Part shown: positions 63,302-64,000 of the stretch, piece after piece
How positions within the stretch are numbered: position 1 is the first letter of the stretch
Layout of the letters: each line of letters begins with the position of its first letter
Position numbers and translations under genes: made by a program
The notes under the pieces: generated by a model
The model's input: only the letters and a program-made list of their open reading frames with translations
Told to the model about the DNA's origin: nothing
Databases searched by the model: none
Assembly: GCF_001428105.1 (NCBI RefSeq)
Contig: NZ_LMSJ01000023.1
Location: forward strand, 126,147 to 190,146
Origin: Paenibacillus sp. Soil766
Lineage (GTDB): Bacteria > Bacillota > Bacilli > Paenibacillales > NBRC-103111
Reading direction: 5' to 3'
DNA length: 64,000 nucleotides

Positions 63302-63427
63302 GTGAATCTATAGGGTTGCCGTGAGTCTACTGGGTGGCCGTGAGTCTACTGGGTGGCGTGAGTCTACTGGGTGGCGTGAGTCTACTGGGTGGCGTGAGTC
63401 TACTGGGTGGCGTGAGTCTACTGAGTC
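63302..63427. repeat. 18-bp tandem repeat, about 7 units
   Basis: Unit GTGAGTCTACTGGGTGGC, with the first two copies 19 bp long, four near-identical 18-bp copies from 63340, and degenerate first and last copies. No start codon and ribosome site lead into it; stops occur in the flanking copies. Confidence 0.92.
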
Positions 63428-63493
63428 CCATTAATTAACTTGGTTTTAAAGTGAACATTATTATTAGATCAACACCCATAATATGTTAAGACC

Positions 63494-63526
63494 AAAAAAG
63501 CTGATCCCTATCGGGAGCAGCTTTTT
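63494..63526 (-). terminator. Terminator of the DUF4091-type gene
   Basis: AAAAAGCTGATCCC and GGGAGCAGCTTTTT pair with one mismatch around TATC; T runs on both strands. It lies 17 bp after the stop of the edge gene. Confidence 0.85.
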
Positions 63527-63542
63527 CATGTTTCAATCCTAT

Positions 63543-64000
63543 TCAACTGTATGTTGCAATCGCCTGATTTATTCGCTCCCTTACTTCGAGCATCCATTCT
63601 GTGCTACGCGGATAAACAGCGAACGTAAGCGGTTCTGACAAACCATCTTCAATTAAGGCGATTGTACGCTCCTTGCCGATCAGCGTCTCAAGCAATTGCA
63701 AGGCTCGTAAATCCTGCAGCGCCTCATGGAATACTTCCAACCGAATTGACTCAATTGGCCCCGCTTCACCTGGATAAACTAGGAAGCTGTCTCCTGAAGG
63801 GAAGGCGTGTAAGGCATCTGTCACTTTGAAAGGGTCCAATGGTTGAATGGAATACTGAGAGTAGTAGAAGTTATATCCCCAATGTAGAAATCCTTGTATG
63901 CCAAACTTGTATAACTGTAAGCCCATGATCCGGTTGCGAGCGGACGGCATGTTATAGAAACGGTTCGACACTTCTTTGTACTGTGCGCAGCAATAATATG
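63543..64000 (-). CDS. DUF4091-type protein, 5' part outside window
   Basis: The reading frame is open to the right edge (YYCCAQYKEVSNRFYNMPSA at the cut), so only about 152 C-terminal codons are present. NRFYNMPSARNRIMGLQLYK, GFLHWGYNFYYS, DSFLVYPG and EALQDLRALQLLE are typical of DUF4091 proteins, a family with glycosidase-like barrels often found with carbohydrate genes. A GTG at 63971 is inside the gene and is not its start. Confidence 0.88.
   Translation of the reverse strand, partial: YYCCAQYKEVSNRFYNMPSARNRIMGLQLYKFGIQGFLHWGYNFYYSQYSIQPLDPFKVTDALHAFPSGDSFLVYPGEAGPIESIRLEVFHEALQDLRALQLLETLIGKERTIALIEDGLSEPLTFAVYPRSTEWMLEVRERINQAIATYS

Noticed and set aside
62720-63427. CRISPR array
   Set aside because: Whole 117-bp and 18-bp units are conserved, with no unique spacers between short repeats and no cas genes in the window.

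Overview
The window looks like a chromosomal segment of a spore-forming Bacillota of the Paenibacillus type. Most of it is syntenic with the Bacillus subtilis spo0A-to-mntR block: spo0A, spoIVB, recN, argR, tlyA, dxs, ispA, xseB, xseA, folD, nusB, asp23/amaP, accC, accB, spoIIIAH to spoIIIAA, yqhV, then efp, yqhT, aroQ, yqhR, yqhQ, yqhP, yqhO and mntR. Base composition is moderate, strong GGAGG ribosome binding sites precede most genes, and GTG and TTG starts are frequent. No rRNA, tRNA, CRISPR array or prophage was seen.

Layout. 1-1.9 kb: an edge-truncated membrane protein, a metallo-beta-lactamase-fold hydrolase and a 31-residue YjcZ-type spore peptide behind a sigma-K-like promoter. 2-23.7 kb: the sporulation and housekeeping block, almost all on the minus strand, with a readable sigma-H/sigma-A/0A-box control region ahead of spo0A and a sigma-E-like promoter ahead of spoIIIA. 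23.8-27.2 kb: genes absent from this position in B. subtilis (two phosphosulfolactate genes, a DUF441 membrane protein, an aspartokinase). 27.3-32.9 kb: synteny resumes with efp through mntR. 33-37.4 kb: spore photoproduct lyase facing a zinc/manganese ABC operon that ends in ccdA. 37.5-40.5 kb: a small lipoprotein and metS behind a T-box leader. 40.5-42.6 kb: yidD, a decayed IS1595-type element whose zinc-ribbon ORF has a LexA-like box in its promoter, two short-unit tandem repeats and a broken DsbA-like gene. 42.6-52.5 kb: two paralogous LTA-synthase-like proteins bracketing a YmaF-like protein, an aldose epimerase, a CPBP protease, a two-component pair and a YitT protein. 52.6-58.7 kb: carbohydrate genes (Gfo/Idh oxidoreductase, sugar isomerase, AraC regulator, alpha-galactosidase) plus a DinB-fold protein. 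58.9-62.5 kb: a tightly overlapped fixABCX (electron-bifurcating ETF) operon with a Rex-like operator upstream. 62.6-63.5 kb: a gene-free, repeat-dense stretch. The right edge cuts a DUF4091-type protein.

How the genes fit together. The left half couples entry into sporulation (Spo0A), engulfment signalling (SpoIVB, SpoIIIA channel) and spore-associated chemistry (sulfolactate, SplB, YjcZ) with DNA repair, isoprenoid, folate and fatty-acid precursors. The right half is accessory: envelope polymer synthesis, sugar use and redox balancing. The least explained material is the LexA-box/zinc-ribbon ORF, the 117-bp tandem array with a nearby inverted end motif, the 18-bp array, and the period-8 and period-7 arrays beside the transposon remnant.
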